Notes under the pieces: model-generated
Databases searched by the model: none
The model's input: only the letters and a program-made list of their open reading frames with translations
What the model was told of the DNA's origin: nothing
Program-made: the position numbers and the translations under genes
Shown here: positions 22,241 through 33,063 of the stretch, piece after piece
How the letters are laid out: every line of letters starts with the position of its first letter
Numbering within the stretch: the stretch's first letter is position 1
Source: Anthonomus grandis grandis
Lineage: Eukaryota; Arthropoda; Insecta; Coleoptera; Curculionidae
DNA length: 64,000 bases
Reading direction: 5' to 3'
NCBI RefSeq assembly: GCF_022605725.1
Contig: NC_065546.1
Coordinates: 23,308,227 to 23,372,226, forward strand

Positions 22241-23201
22241 GCGGTTATAACTATAACCGCTTGGAATCGGTTTAAATGTGTGAAGCTTGAGTCTGATCGA
22301 TTGCCAGCAACCAAAGTCAAAGTCGCAGCATATATCTAAGCCATATTTTAGGGAGTAAGCGCCTTACTCGGTTGCCTTACAATGTCTTAAGCGTTACGTC
22401 ATCAAATGGTTGCGCTCGAACGACGTCATGTCTAACAGCTGTCAGAGTCTAATATTAGTAAATATTAACTATACCTTTCACTTTCATCGGTATTGCATTC
22501 GCTTTGGAAACTGACCTAAACCATGAAAACACCCATTTGTCTAAGTATACATTTAAGTACAATATACAAGATTATAATAATACATTTAAGTACAATATAC
22601 AAATACATTTACATACATTTTAAGATCAAGAGGAAATACAATAAACAAATTATTAAATACAATAACAAATTACTGGCATAAACATAACCTCACTCATATT
22701 TTTTTCACACAGAAATAAACACAAACTAATCAAAAATCAATTTAAAAAAAATATCCGCGCAACCTCACCTTTACGTTCTTCACTGTATTTTTTGCAAATC
22801 TATTCGCTCTTTTGATAATTTATTATTTTCTGCATTTTTATTTGGTTTGAATGTCTTAACTGTTAATGTATAATGTATATGAGACAAGTATAATGTACTA
22901 AGAAATATAATGCTTCTACTCTAAAAAAATATCAAAAAATTGATATAAATATTTATTGTTTATTATTGTTTGTATAGCTTCCCTTTGACATATCGAGTTT
23001 ATTAGCGGTCTCGAGAGACCGCTAACAAACGCTTAAACCGCCTTATATGGTGACGTCATGACTTGATCACTCGCATGAGATGTCTTAAAGACGCTTACTC
23101 GCTAAAATATGACTCTAGCATTTGCCAGCAACGCATTTATGATTAAGACTCGTTTAGACTTGTCACTTTGGATGTTCATCCCGGAATAATCATCCAAAGT
23201 G
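22241..23201. mobile_element. Palindromic element related to the Foldback ends
   Basis: From 22277, TGTGTGAAGCTTGAG is followed by TGATCGATTGCCAGCAACC and GTCGCAGCATAT, closely matching the terminus of the giant element (TGTGTGAAGCTAGCG, CGATCGATATCCAGCAACC, CGCAGCATATGCC). An inner pair CATATTTTAGGGAGTAAGCG (22342-22361) and its inverted near-copy (23092-23111) shows an imperfect overall palindrome. Smaller hairpins lie at 22241-22260, 23002-23025 and 23164-23201, and TGACGTCA occurs near both sides. No gene is present. Probably a non-autonomous relative; exact ends and target duplication were not established. Confidence 0.45.
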
Positions 23202-23450
23202 AAAAGTATAAATTGCCTTTCATTTCTGTTCATTCAAAGTGTACACTAAATATGAATGATGAAACATATTGATCTCCGACCGACTTTTGATGAAACAGAC
23301 GTTCTTCAAATCGATGATTCTGTATGAAAAATGTAAATAAACAATCGGTTCATTGCCGCCACCCAATTCGCTATTTAGATGACAATTCGCAGTCGAATAT
23401 CTGTGGTTATTCAAGTTTTTCTTTGTGTTTCAGTTAATTTAAAATATATA

Positions 23451-24985
23451 CAGGGTGTCCCCTTTCAAATGGTCAAAAATGCTAGAGCATATACAGGAGC
23501 CATAAAGAAGTAGTTTGAGATAGAACACCCAGTGCGCCGTTTCCAAAATACAGGAAGTTGAAATTTGCCACAAAAATCGCTAATTTTCTTCTGTATTAAA
23601 GACGCTTATAGCGATTTGAATGAAATTTTCAGGTTTTAAGGTGGTGGTGGTGAGGCAACTTTTTGAGGTATTTCAGGTAATTTGACTGGTCCAGGGACTG
23701 ACTTGCAACACATGTACGTGAAATTTAAAAAAAAAAAAACAGATTGTTTTTTTTATAAAGACGCCGTTGTTTTTTTAAAGAATTTTTTTTCTGAATGTTT
23801 TGTTTATTTTGTACAAAACACAGCCCTTGCATTTTTTCGCTCGGTTGCACTGTTTTCGTACAAAAAATAAAACCTATACAAGGATCCTATGTAGCAAGTC
23901 CGAAGTCACCACAACTCTAGCAACTAGGTTTTCTCTGTTGGTTATAGGATAGGTGTTGCGTAGATAAGCTGTCCCCAAGAATACCTGCTTAAACATTAAT
24001 GTGAAATTTCTGATGATACTCTCCGATGTTTAGCATTGGGGTTTTAAGAGGAAGCAAGAACTCCACTCGTTATTGCGAGGATTGAGTAACCCCTCGCGTG
24101 AAAATCCTTTTTCGTCACCTGTAAGGATTAAACCTAAAAAATTAGCGTTTTGTTCTATTTGACAAAGAAACCATTCGCAGAAGCCAAGACGACCAGGAGC
24201 GTCTCCAGGAACAAGATGCTCAACTTTTTGCAGTTTAAACGGATGAAGATTATGGCTTTGTAATACTGTGGTGCACGGTGTTTTTGGCAAAACCAATTGC
24301 TGATTCTGCGTTCAGACAATTCACGATGTGGAAAACGCTGCCTGTACAATCGCTGTGCCAATAAAGCACTTCCTCGGACTTCTCTATACGAAAGATGCAC
24401 AAGCTCCGCCAATCCAAAGCGATTCATTTTTACCAGTTTTACTTGAAAACAGTTAGAGACAATTAATTAATAGCTAATTAATTAATTTAATTACGTTTTT
24501 TTATTTTTGTCACTCATTTTTTTCTTGTTCATGTTATCGCCTTGACAGTATTATTTACATGGAGTATGGTATCTTAATCTTCTACAAAAATTGACTTCCG
24601 ATCTGATCTCCTAAAAAAAGTGATTCCCATATCGTAAAAATACGATAGTAGGTATGTATGAATAACTGGCTAAAATTTTCCGGAAATAACAAAAAAACTA
24701 ATAAAATAAAGAACCGAATATGAAATGTATTTTATTGCACGCAAAAATGCAAGGGCTGTGTTTTGTTGAAAATAAAAAAATATTCAGAAAAAAATTTTTT
24801 TTTTTCAAAAAAACAGTGGTGTACTTGCTTTTTTATAAAAAATTAACGTACATGTGCTGCAAGTCCATCCCTGAACAAGTCGAATTACCTGAAATTCCTC
24901 AAAAAGTTACCTCACTACCTATCATTTAAAACCTACAAAATTCATTTAAATCGCTTAAAGCGTTTTTAATTCATTTTTTCTATCA
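23451..24985 (-). mobile_element. Mariner-type element with long inverted repeats
   Basis: The left end is CAGGGTGTCCCC at 23451, preceded by TATATA. Inside, 23590-23880 and 24720-24985 are inverted near-copies: for example TTTTTGAGGTATTTCAGGTA on the left faces its complement near 24890, and CACAGCCCTTGCATTTTT faces AAAAATGCAAGGGCTGTG. The right side lacks the outer ~140 bp including the terminus, so the element is truncated there. A transposase remnant is on the minus strand between the repeats. Confidence 0.65.
24030..24427 (-). pseudogene. Mariner-type transposase, N-terminal part
   Basis: Frame 24427-24300 encodes 'MNRFGLAELVHLSYREVRGS' and 'RQRFPHRELSERRISNWF', the helix-turn-helix region of this group ('y...~Rr.fP.R..ps...i..l'). 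After a deletion or frameshift near 24280, a second frame to 24030 reads 'HNLHPFKLQKVEHLVPGD' and 'RLGFCEWFLCQIEQNANF', then 'LILTGDEKGF' where the family has 'ilfTDEa.F'. The first catalytic Asp is therefore visible (GDEKGF). The rest of the catalytic domain is missing. Non-functional. Confidence 0.6.
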
Positions 24986-25305
24986 AGAATAATGACATTC
25001 CGAATACGTATGCTTTGAATCGAGCTCCGACCTTTTTGTATTTTTTTCCTGCCATATTGTGAACTATAAAGTTGTGTTTAGTGTCAAAATAACAATAAAA
25101 AAGTGAACTACATAGTGGAGTAATTTGCGAAATCAAAAGTATTATCGTTTTTTATAAACTTATTTTAGAAAAGCATAAACAATGTCGAGTTAAGAACAAA
25201 ATACCATAGCGCTTGCTGTTAGGAATCCCATTGTTATCAATGTTGATGATTCTCGTATCGTATCACGTAGTATAGCCCAGTAGAAATAGACATTTTTCGT
25301 GCATT
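24986..25305 (+). other. Leader sequence before a LINE ORF1
   Basis: No coding sequence. Its position before the ORF1 start at 25306 suggests the 5' untranslated region or internal promoter of that retrotransposon. Confidence 0.35.
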
Positions 25306-25993
25306 ATGAGTGACGATGAGGTTGCAGAAAATATATGTTGCAAGAAATGTAAACGAGATGTTCAGAATAATGAAGACGGTATGTTTTATGAGGGAGCTTG
25401 CCGTTCTTGGTACCATTGTTTGTGTATCGGAATTACTGGCTCCCAATATAAAAAAATAACAAAAGACCTGGCGGACATAGTCATTTGCATGTGTCAAACA
25501 TGCAAAGCTAAATTGAGAGAAATTATGATGATCAAAAAACAGGATAATAAGTTGGATCACCTGACAGAGAAACTCCATCACATGCAACAAAATATTAAGG
25601 CTATTCACGATAACATGCCAACCAAGCAAAACCTTCTGACGCAAATGTTATCGCCGAAACTAAAAAATTCCCAACTAAAAAGATACCAGTCTTACGCAAA
25701 TAATTATTAAACCTATTCAAGACTAAAATTCTAGTAAGTCAAAGAAAGATATGGAAAAAATTAATCCTGCTGATTTGGGAATTAAAGTTTTGAGCAGAAA
25801 AAACCTAGCTGACGGAAAAGTCATTTTAAAATGTCCGTCTCATACCGACACCGATACTCTAACATCTGCTGCCAAACAAATTCTGGGTCCAGGCTACGAA
25901 ATAACTAAAACGACATTAAAAAACACCAGGATAAAAATTCCTAGATTTAAAAAGGATATAACGACATCACAGACAGAAAACAAAACCATTTAA
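25306..25993 (+). pseudogene. LINE ORF1 with PHD finger
   Basis: 25306-25710 starts with ATG and encodes a C4HC3-like finger within the first 70 residues: 'CCKKCKRDV', 'GACRSWYHCLCIGI', 'CMCQTCKAKL'. A short coiled coil follows. After a frameshift near 25700, 25751-25993 encodes 'INPADLGIKVLSRKN', 'KVILKCPSHTDTDTL' and 'LGPGYEITKTTLKN', an RRM-like second domain typical of LINE ORF1 proteins ('inP...gi.v........G.vvi.C'). The protein would package the element RNA. It ends with a normal stop at 25993. ORF2 does not follow directly; a ribozyme-like motif and a different linker fragment do. Confidence 0.6.
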
Positions 25994-26062
25994 AGGATGA
26001 TGACTATTTGATAAATTTAAGTTTATTTATGTACTGTGAAGTGTGTGGTTGGTTCTAAAGGC

Positions 26063-26097
26063 CTGATGATGCTCTAACTAGAGCGAAACACGTGTAG
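26063..26097 (+). ncRNA. Hammerhead-ribozyme-like motif
   Basis: CTGATGA (26063-26069), one T, a perfect hairpin GCTCT-AACT-AGAGC (26071-26084), then GAAAC (26085-26089) and a palindromic ACACGTGT. These are the two conserved strands of the hammerhead core with stem II between them and a very short stem III, as described for ribozymes in Penelope-like elements. The extra T before stem II and the weak stem I (only GC against GC next to the core) are departures, so self-cleavage is uncertain. Confidence 0.45.
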
Positions 26098-26169
26098 CGC
26101 GTTTTATTACATGTTGTGAGACCGTGACTTTGTGTTTTTCTTTGTTTTTCGTCAATTTTGTATGTTGGT

Positions 26170-26945
26170 CTCTTAGAGAATAATGGATGAGATTTTTGGA
26201 AGTTAAAACTACTTGCAAGTAACATTAACTGGGAATATGTATTTTCCTTTGATAATCCCATATCAGTTTGTGATTTTATAATTAACTCACAGATATCGAT
26301 TATCAAGCAATCTGAGTTAACTACGGTTCCAAGAAAAAAACATAAAAAACTAAAACCCTGGATAACTTTGGCAATTATAACATCAATTAAAGAACGAGAC
26401 AAAATGAAAAAAGAACTTAAAAATAATTTTTCCAATGAAAGACAATACAAAAACTATCGAAATACTCTAAATAAAATAATAAAAACAACTAAAAATGAAT
26501 ATTATAAAAAAAATAAAATGAATAAAAAAATAAATAATAATTCACAAGACCTAAGAAAGCTTTATAAAATAATAAAAGATGCTACAGAAGGATACAGACC
26601 AAAAAAAAAAAACAATTAATAAATTGAATATAAATAACTCAATTATTACAGCTCCAGAAGAAATAGCGAAACAAAGTAACAAGTTCTTAACTAATATTGG
26701 AAAGAAAATGTCTGAAAAAATTCCTAACCCCACACAACCATTTAATTCAGTACCAAATTTACAATTTTCTATGTTTCTTACAAGTTTCAATTTTCTATGT
26801 TTTATACATATTTTGTTATTTTCTTTTTTCTTTCCTGCTTTGCATGTGCTGAGCAAGTACAAACTTCAACATATTTTTATTTTTATTTTTTCCTGTAATT
26901 GGGTAACAAACCTGTTGGAAATAAATGCCATATTTTTATAACATA
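26170..26945 (+). pseudogene. LINE linker region joined to a 3' end
   Basis: 26368-26619 and the overlapping frame to about 26760 encode 'ITSIKERDKMKKELKNNF', 'YRNTLNKIIKTTKNEYYKK', 'TAPEEIAKQSNKFLTNIGK', the segment between endonuclease and reverse transcriptase in LINE ORF2 ('i..aN.FN.fF..iG..la'). The polymerase itself is missing: near 26780 the sequence passes into a 3' tail with CCTGTTGGAAATAAAT, like that of the minus-strand LINE at 35.2 kb. A large internal deletion is the simplest explanation. Confidence 0.5.
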
Positions 26946-27059
26946 GTGATTATAACAAATCAAATGTGCGGGAAAAAGCGCACTACGCGTCACTGATTTA
27001 AATTTGCCCGAGTTAACTGTAGCAGTAAAATTGAAAATAAAAACTATACGAACGCGTTA

Positions 27060-27192
27060 TGGAGCAGAACTTTCCAAGATCAGAAAGAAGTGGCGCTGGT
27101 CTTGATGATGTTTATGAGCCCTAACTATTTTGGCTTAAAGATGCAGATGTGTTCCTACGCAACCTATGCACTACAAAGCCAAGTTCTTCAAA
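27060..27192 (+). pseudogene. Harbinger MADF-protein exon, copy 1
   Basis: Reads 'ELSKIRK' and, after a one-base shift, 'SGAGLDDVYEP' and 'LFWLKDADVFLRNL', then 'SSSNLQ' up to a GTAAGT donor near 27193. The pattern matches the second half of a MADF domain ('kSGaGtddvY.p.lw.....FL') encoded by the DNA-binding partner gene of PIF/Harbinger elements. One in-frame stop separates DVYEP and LFW. The partner protein normally recruits transposase to the element ends. Its presumed C-terminal exon lies at 28930-29290 on the same strand. Confidence 0.5.
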
Positions 27193-27559
27193 CTTGCAGG
27201 TAAGTACATTTAATACACACATTTTTTTCTTAAAATCAATTATGGTACTAAAGTTTTATGTGCTAATAATGATTGACAAACCAAAGATATTTATTTATTT
27301 TTATTTTTTATTGCTAATCACTACAATTACAGTACATCCATTATCATAATATAACATGCTAGCATCAAGGTTGCTAAATCATTTTCCATTGCCAAGGTAC
27401 AATATCTCTTGTAACATATCATTTAGCATAGTAAGTTCATGCTTCTCCTGCTGCCCTGGTGTAGTTATTTATTGCACAGTGAGAACTTTTTTCAAGACCG
27501 GTATGCGGATTATGATAGAAGTACCTGGTTTAATCCTTCCTTCTCCCCACTCTTCAATA

Positions 27560-27911
27560 TCCAGCACATCTCTCTGGATATATTGATTTAAAGGAGTTAA
27601 AGTTTGCATTAACCAGTTGTAAAGAGCACATATAGTTTGTGCCACTTGTTCTGTTGTTTGTACAGAGAATGTTTTCCACGACTCGACGAGCCCTTGAAAG
27701 TCTGTAATTAAATATCTTTTGCTAATCGGCTAGTGAGCCACATCTGGAAAATGGCTTCAAAATAATAATTCTTAATGGGAAGTCATCATCAGCGATGAAA
27801 ATCCCTTGTTCCGGTATATTCAGCGAGTTATTTCGCAAGGCCTCGTTAAATGTTGATTTTGCAGTCTCGCAATCACTTTTTCCCAGCTCTGAATGTTGTT
27901 AGGCACCTGTA
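27560..27911 (-). pseudogene. Harbinger transposase, C-terminal exon, copy 1
   Basis: A TTGTTACAG acceptor sits at about 27912. The frame that follows encodes 'NEALRNNSLNIPEQGIFIAD' followed by DDFPLR and 'ILKPFSRCG', the region around the third catalytic Asp of Harbinger nucleases ('vivaDeAfpL...lmkPf'). Further on, 'ALYNWLMQTL' and 'DVLDIEEWGEGRIKPG' match the C-terminal 'lHNwL' and 'D.ed...G.i..G.wr' tail. Frameshifts separate the pieces. The exon lies between the two MADF exons on the opposite strand. Confidence 0.55.
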
Positions 27912-28109
27912 ACAAACATTTATAGGCAATAGTATATTGGGTATTTATCTTTACAAAATAATAATATTAAGATTTTCAGTAATAATTAAAATAACAACTT
28001 TGCTGTGCCAATATTATTTAGCACATAAAATTGCTCCCTTAATTTTCGTGACGTATGTTATTTGTACTCAAATTTTGTATTATATATTAAAATTTTTCTA
28101 TTTCTGTTA

Positions 28110-28858
28110 ATTATTTCTAGGAATGCTATGTGTCAATTAAGAAAAAAACTGAGACAGTGCTTTTTGCTCTCATGGATTTGAGCAATGTCATATCGACCCT
28201 ACTCTTAAATGGGAATGCCATATTTATAAAGTGTCAGGCAGAATAAGAAGCACATTATTTGCCCTTCGTACTCTCTCAGAGCGCTTATCTCTTGATGCCC
28301 TAAACATTGCATATCATGCCCTTTCTCACTCAGTAATGTCACATGCTGTACTGGCTTGGGGTCATGCCACTCACTCTGTGAGAGTGTTTGGGCTGCAGAG
28401 ACAAACAGTGCGGTTCCTGGCTGGGCTGGGATACAGGGACGACTGCAGACAGGCATTTATCGATCTGAAAATATTAACATTCCCATTCCAATATATATTT
28501 GAGTCTCTCTTGCATGTTAAGTCAAATGAGGGCCAATACAGAGTGCATGGTGCGGGTCACAGCTGTTACACTAGACAGAGAAAACTCATTGTCCCGGCCT
28601 ATCGCTGGCTGGGAAGGTGTCTGTGGAAGGAAAATTCTGCTCGAGAGAGCTTTTTATGATGCCACAGAATTCATTAGTGCATTTGATAATTAATATTTTA
28701 TATTGTTTAGCAATAGGTTCAGGTTTTTAAAGTGTACTGTGTGATTTTAAATCTCTGAAGTTTTAATATGCAACTAATCTTTTGCCCTATTTTTTTTTTA
28801 TTTGACTTGTGTATATGCTATTATGTATTTTGCACGTAATACATTGAATTTGAATTAA
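28110..28858 (+). mobile_element. LINE 3' fragment inserted in Harbinger copy 1
   Basis: 28195-28659 encodes the C-terminal part of a LINE ORF2: 'DPTLKWECHIYKVSGRIRS', 'AYHALSHSVMSHAVLAWGHA', 'LQRQTVRFLAGLGYRDDCR', 'LKILTFPFQYIFESLLHV'. These are the 'L.W..Hi..v...l..~lf.lr', 'yha...s.l.ygi..WG' and 'lQr.avR.i.g....~~CR..F..l.IlTlp..yi' motifs. A 3' tail ends near 28858 (TACATTGAATTTGAATT). It is a 5'-truncated insertion and probably separated the MADF exons further than originally. Confidence 0.65.
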
Positions 28859-28929
28859 GGACTTAAAATCGACGGGAAAGAACACTTCTGGAAAGCAGAA
28901 ATTGATCAGCAAAATTTGGAGCAACATAG

Positions 28930-29290
28930 AGAGTAAACAGTACACGTTCTGGACACTGAGGCACCTTCTCTAGATAATATTGAATTTTTCGGTGGTAACT
29001 ACAAGTACTCCAAAAACTCTTACCAACTTACAAAAGTCCAAAAGAGGGCTAAAGCGTCCTCTTAACGATTCCGCTTCGGGGGTCCATAATCAGGATCCAA
29101 ACGAATTCGACGTCTTCTGTGAGAGTCTCGCCATAAAATTAAAGAAAATGCCTTTAAATAGAGCTCTTATTTGTCAAGAGAAGTTAAAGAATGTTATGAC
29201 ACAAGAACGTCTCTTCCAGCTCGCATCAGTCTCAACCATTGGTGTCGTCTATCTTATTATCAACATTCTCTGGAAATACGTAATTCCGAC
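28930..29290 (+). pseudogene. Harbinger MADF-protein C-terminal exon, copy 1
   Basis: Open frame 28980-29303 includes 'NEFDVFCESLAIKLKKMP', 'NRALICQEKLKNVM' and 'QERLFQLAS'. This resembles the C-terminal BESS-like dimerisation segment ('.d.f...va..lr.lp......a...i..il.e..~~~l') of MADF proteins from Harbinger elements. No catalytic function is expected. It lies within the transposase intron on the opposite strand. Confidence 0.45.
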
Positions 29291-29606
29291 CAGTACTCTG
29301 TAATATCATCACCAGGCCACAGCTTTCTTTCACAGCAATCACAAAACTACTACCAATTAACAGACTCAGATAACCGCAACACAGACACGAATATGATTTC
29401 AGCAATGTTTTGTCACAGGCTCTTTCTTAAGCCGGAATAAATGCATAATAATATTATTATTATATGAATTAATTTAAAAAAATTAAAAATGTTCTGAAAG
29501 TTAATAAATATTTTTTTAATTTCTTGCAATAAAATTTTATAACTTTTTTCTAGATTCTGCTAACTTATGAATCAATTTAACTGTAAGGAATAAACTTTGT
29601 ACTTAC

Positions 29607-30065
29607 CAGTAGAAAATCTGCCAAAACACTGTATATAGCGTAGCATACCTCAGAAAAAAACAATGAGAATGTACTTCTTGGAATTCTGGTCAATGCGCTC
29701 AATGTACCTAAATTATCCCCGGTCGCTATATATCGTAGCGTCATTTGTACTTTTAATTTCGGGCTCAAAGCTTCTCGGAACCAAGTGTCTTTTTTTTTAA
29801 TTAACGGAGTTACTTTTTCAAGAAGATATGCGAATTGGCCTTCATTCATTCTTAAATGATTTCTCTACACTTCAAGATTTTCTTCTGCCCATTCTCTTAA
29901 GAGCTTTGACGATGCTCCCAGATTTTCTTTTCTTGAAACCCATGGTTTCACCCACCATCGTCTTTCAGCGCGGTAACTAGACAAATTTAAGTTTAGTTCA
30001 TGTATCAGTTCAATTAAATCAATGCCTCCGCGTACAATCCTTGCATTTCTTCTCGATCGAGACAT
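29607..30065 (-). pseudogene. Harbinger transposase, N-terminal exon, copy 1
   Basis: Starts at ATG 30065 ('MSRSRRNARIVRGG'). Contains 'ERRWWVKPWVSRKENLGA', 'LRMNEGQFAYLLEKVTP', 'KLKVQMTLRYIATGDNLGTL' and 'IPRSTFSLFFSEVCYAI': the helix-turn-helix part of PIF/Harbinger transposases ('rRwWvrpw...r...G......L', 'fR.....f..LL..v.p.i', 'L..tLRflAtG.s'). It ends at a CTG|GTAAGT donor (29606-29601). One in-frame TAG (29867-29865) is the only defect in this exon. The exon with the first catalytic Asp was not found, so this copy is dead. Confidence 0.65.
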
Positions 30066-30231
30066 TTTGCTATCTGCCACGAACAGTCTTAATTGTTGCA
30101 CATCAACACGAAGTAACGAGTGCGCGTGAGAAACCACCAAACTAAATGAAAATATGTAAACAAGGATTATTAATCTGGAAGATTTCACTTTAGATGTACA
30201 TCCAGTGTAAATCGTGCTTCAGTTAGCAATC

Positions 30232-30878
30232 TTTTGTTTTGAATTGAAGAAAGCGGCAAAACGCAGCCTATTCGCATGCTATTTTTATTAATTAAATGCG
30301 TTTATTTATGTGCCTTAGTTTATTTCTTCTTATGGGCTTATTTATCAACCGATTTAAAAAAATAATCATATCAAATTATTGGGAAAAAGAAACCGCATTT
30401 GAAAAGTGGTTGTTCCGAATGTTTTTTTAAAAAAAATTAAGTAAATCCTAAAATTAATGATTTGGACATTTTAAACAGGCGTGTAAAAGAGTTACGTCAT
30501 AAAATGTAAAGAAAACTATTTTTCCGAGATTACTTGATTAAAAATTAAAACTTTCAATGCTTTCATGGCACCCTATTTTAAAATTTCAAAAAAAAACAAT
30601 TTTTTCTATGAGTATAAAACAAAAGGTAGCAAATATAGTATCATTGTTTTTAGAATATTATTTTCTATCGAAATACGTAATAATATACCAAGTATCCCAT
30701 TTAAAATAAGAAAGTTAGTGTCACTTTCTGTTAAACCAGAAGGGGTGGAAAAAAATAGAATATATCAAAAGATGCTCTTCTAACTATTTTATCGGTATAC
30801 CGAATTTCATTTGTTTATCTTGAAAAGTAAAAAAGTTATTAAGTGTTCCCTTTTTTCTGTGTCACCGGTATATAAAAA
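30232..30878. repeat. Single arm of the 8.3-9.7 kb foldback family
   Basis: Closely matches the reverse complement of the left arm of the foldback element (8346-8960), including CAAAACGCAGCCTATTC, CGCATTTGAAAAGTGGTTG and the end CTGTGTCACCGGTATAT. Only one arm is present. A ~70 bp stretch near 30295-30375 is unique to this copy. Confidence 0.7.
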
Positions 30879-30886
30879 TAACTATG

Positions 30887-31084
30887 ACGATACTTTTGTC
30901 AGTTGGTAAAAAGTTTGTTTTTAATTTTAATTTTTAATTTACTTTTATTTCTATACAATATAAATCTTAAGGGCAGGGAGTATATTAATAACATTTCAAA
31001 TATTAAATTGTTTAACAATTATTGTAATTATTAATAAATTGCTTCTAAAAGTAATAGTGTGCCGATACTTTTGTCCCTCACTAT
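30887..31084 (-). mobile_element. Solitary right end of another Tc1-like element
   Basis: GCCGATACTTTTGTCCCTCA (about 31061-31080), followed by CTATATA, is a typical Tc1-like terminal repeat. A diverged copy, GACGATACTTTTGTCAG, lies about 165 bp inside at 30898. This repeats the inner/outer pattern of the intact Tc1-like element, with a different sequence. No transposase or left end is attached. Confidence 0.45.
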
Positions 31085-31189
31085 ATATCTCCAATCGTTT
31101 TGGCTTCATTTAATGGTCGTCCTGTTACTTGCCATCTATTGTGATGAGGAATATTTAATCTTACATCTGTCAAATGTCGTTCAAATCCT

Positions 31190-31925
31190 TCTCTGTCTAT
31201 TATAGTGTTGTGAAGAATACATTAACATTTAATATTATCTGCCGCTACTGCATGTCAGTTTCTATGCACTTTAAAAGTAGTCTCCATTTAGCACTTACGA
31301 TACCAAAGGTACATTCAATAGTTTTCCTTGCACGAGAGAAACGTTTATTAAAGCACTCTTTCTCAAAATTTAAATTTTTTCACCAAATGGCTTCAAAAGG
31401 TAAGGAAGCAAGTTATGCTTCGTCACCTATTAGTACAAACGGTGCTTTTAGAAAGGTGCAAAGGAAGTTTGAGGCAGATACGCTGGTTCTGGGATATCCA
31501 GTTGTTTTTTCGATAGCAACTTATACAGTTCCGAAGACTGAACTGTACCACCATCGCTTTGTTTGCCGTATCCACCGACATCCATAACTACAAAAATGTA
31601 TAATTTGCATCTGCTACTCCTTGTAGGGCCACAGAAAAATATTTCTTATAATTAAAAAACATTGATCCTGAATTTGTAGGTAAAAAAATGCGTATATGTT
31701 TTCCATCAATACTGCCCATGTAATGTGGAAAATTTCAAATATTAAAATCTTCAGATATATTTTGAAAATCTTCTTTCATGTGAACAGGCATGTGGATTGG
31801 TTGCAATACTTTCCACAATGCAGCAACTGTTTCTGTTACAATTTTTCCCACAGTGGAAGCTCCAACGCTGAATGAAAATGACAGCATTCTGAAAGATGAG
31901 CCTGCGGCAAGATCCTTTGTGCTTT
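31190..31925 (-). pseudogene. Harbinger transposase, catalytic exon, copy 2
   Basis: After a TTTTTTGCAG acceptor (31935-31926) the frames encode 'SFSVGASTVGKIVTETVAAL', 'NFPHYMGSIDGKHIRIF' (first Asp), 'FSVALQGVADANYTFVVMDV' with 'GGYGKQSDGG' (second Asp), 'FVLIGDEA' (third acidic position) and 'FSRARKTIECTFGIVSAKW' (arginine-rich C-terminal motif). All three catalytic blocks of a PIF/Harbinger DDE nuclease are present in order. Defects: a stop between DFNI and NFPHY, and frameshifts near 31450 and 31340. The N-terminal exon of the same gene lies at 33612-33909. Confidence 0.75.
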
Positions 31926-32731
31926 CTGCAAAAAACACATTTTATTAGAACGTGGTTTTGACGTTTTAATAAATGAATCAAATAGGAACCAGCGTATAGG
32001 GGATTTTTTTAAAGACAATTTTAGAGTGAATATACAAGTGGTCAGTGAGGGGATAAATTAAAATTATCCTGAAAGTATATTTTTAGAGATGGTAAAATCA
32101 TAAGATGATGAAAACAAACTCTATTAACGATGAAGGCAAAAATAGGGGAAGGCTTAAATCGTTGAAATATGAAAATTCAAGTTGTATATCGTTTTTGGGG
32201 GTTTTAAGGGTTAGGAATTTAAAAATAGTGTTATTTTCATTAAAAAAGCTGTAGTATTAGCAGTAGGGTTAAAAAACCTTAAGGGGTATAAATTAATAGT
32301 CTGCTAGTTAAAAAATACTCGTGTAAAATATTAAATGTATGGTTTCTCAGTATGAGAAATTCATTTATGTTACTATTTTAGATACAAATAAAAGCAAATT
32401 TATAAAAAATACTATCTAGTAGAAAATGAAAAATGGATCAAATGATGTGTAAATAAATGAAGTTAAAACGATTACATTTTGAGTATGGATTTTATAATTT
32501 TCACTAAAAATTATGAAATAAAAATATTTAAAACATCAAAAATTTTTAGTTGTTAAAAAATCAAGATATTTAAATTTTTTGATACTTTTATTTCATACTT
32601 TTTAGTGCATTTTGGACGTCGGCGTCGGTGCAATTTTTTACTATGTAATTTTGTTTTAGAAAATTAACTGTAAAAGTATATTAGAGATCAATTCTCCGTA
32701 CAATTAGGAACATTTTCTCCTTCACTTTCAG
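31926..32731. other. AT-rich intron-like sequence in Harbinger copy 2
   Basis: Lies between the transposase acceptor (minus strand) and the MADF acceptor (plus strand, TTCACTTTCAG at 32721-32731). No coding signal. Confidence 0.4.
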
Positions 32732-33063
32732 GTGATGCCGCAAATGATACTCCGACATCCAAGTGGCCATATTTCAAATTGCTCCTTTTTTTGAAAGACA
32801 CGGTAATGCCTAGAAGGTTGAAAGAAAATTTGCCACAAGTAAGTGGTCATACTGAAAGCTTTGCACAAAGCCATACTGAAGCAGAAGAGTCGATTCGGTC
32901 ACCACTAGAATTAGACGAGACCACCTTTTGTTCCACTGAAGATGATGTACCTCCTCAACCAAATGCTGGCGATGATCTCGTAGAAAATACAAGACAAGAA
33001 AATACTGAAACACTTTCGAGAACAAAAAGGAATACTGATGAATTCGACACCACACTCATCTAA
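32732..33063 (+). pseudogene. Harbinger MADF-protein exon, copy 2
   Basis: Follows a good acceptor (TTCACTTTCAG). The frame reads 'GDAANDTPTSKWPYFKLLLF' followed by LKDTVMPRR and 'LKENLPQVSGH', the end of a MADF domain ('tSkWpyfe.l.FL.d...pr...gNl'), then an acidic linker rich in E, D and T to the stop at 33063. A possible BESS-like piece, 'SLLNIEKRKVACLRF', follows in another frame at about 33090-33135. This is the DNA-binding partner of the transposase. The first MADF exon should lie further left but was not found, and other elements occupy that position. Confidence 0.6.

Noticed and set aside
26055..26450. 131-codon minus-strand open frame
   Set aside because: Overlaps the ribozyme-like motif and the plus-strand LINE linker, and is rich in Ser/Leu without any motif.
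31174..31587. 137-codon plus-strand open frame
   Set aside because: Antisense of the Harbinger catalytic exon, which has all three catalytic blocks.
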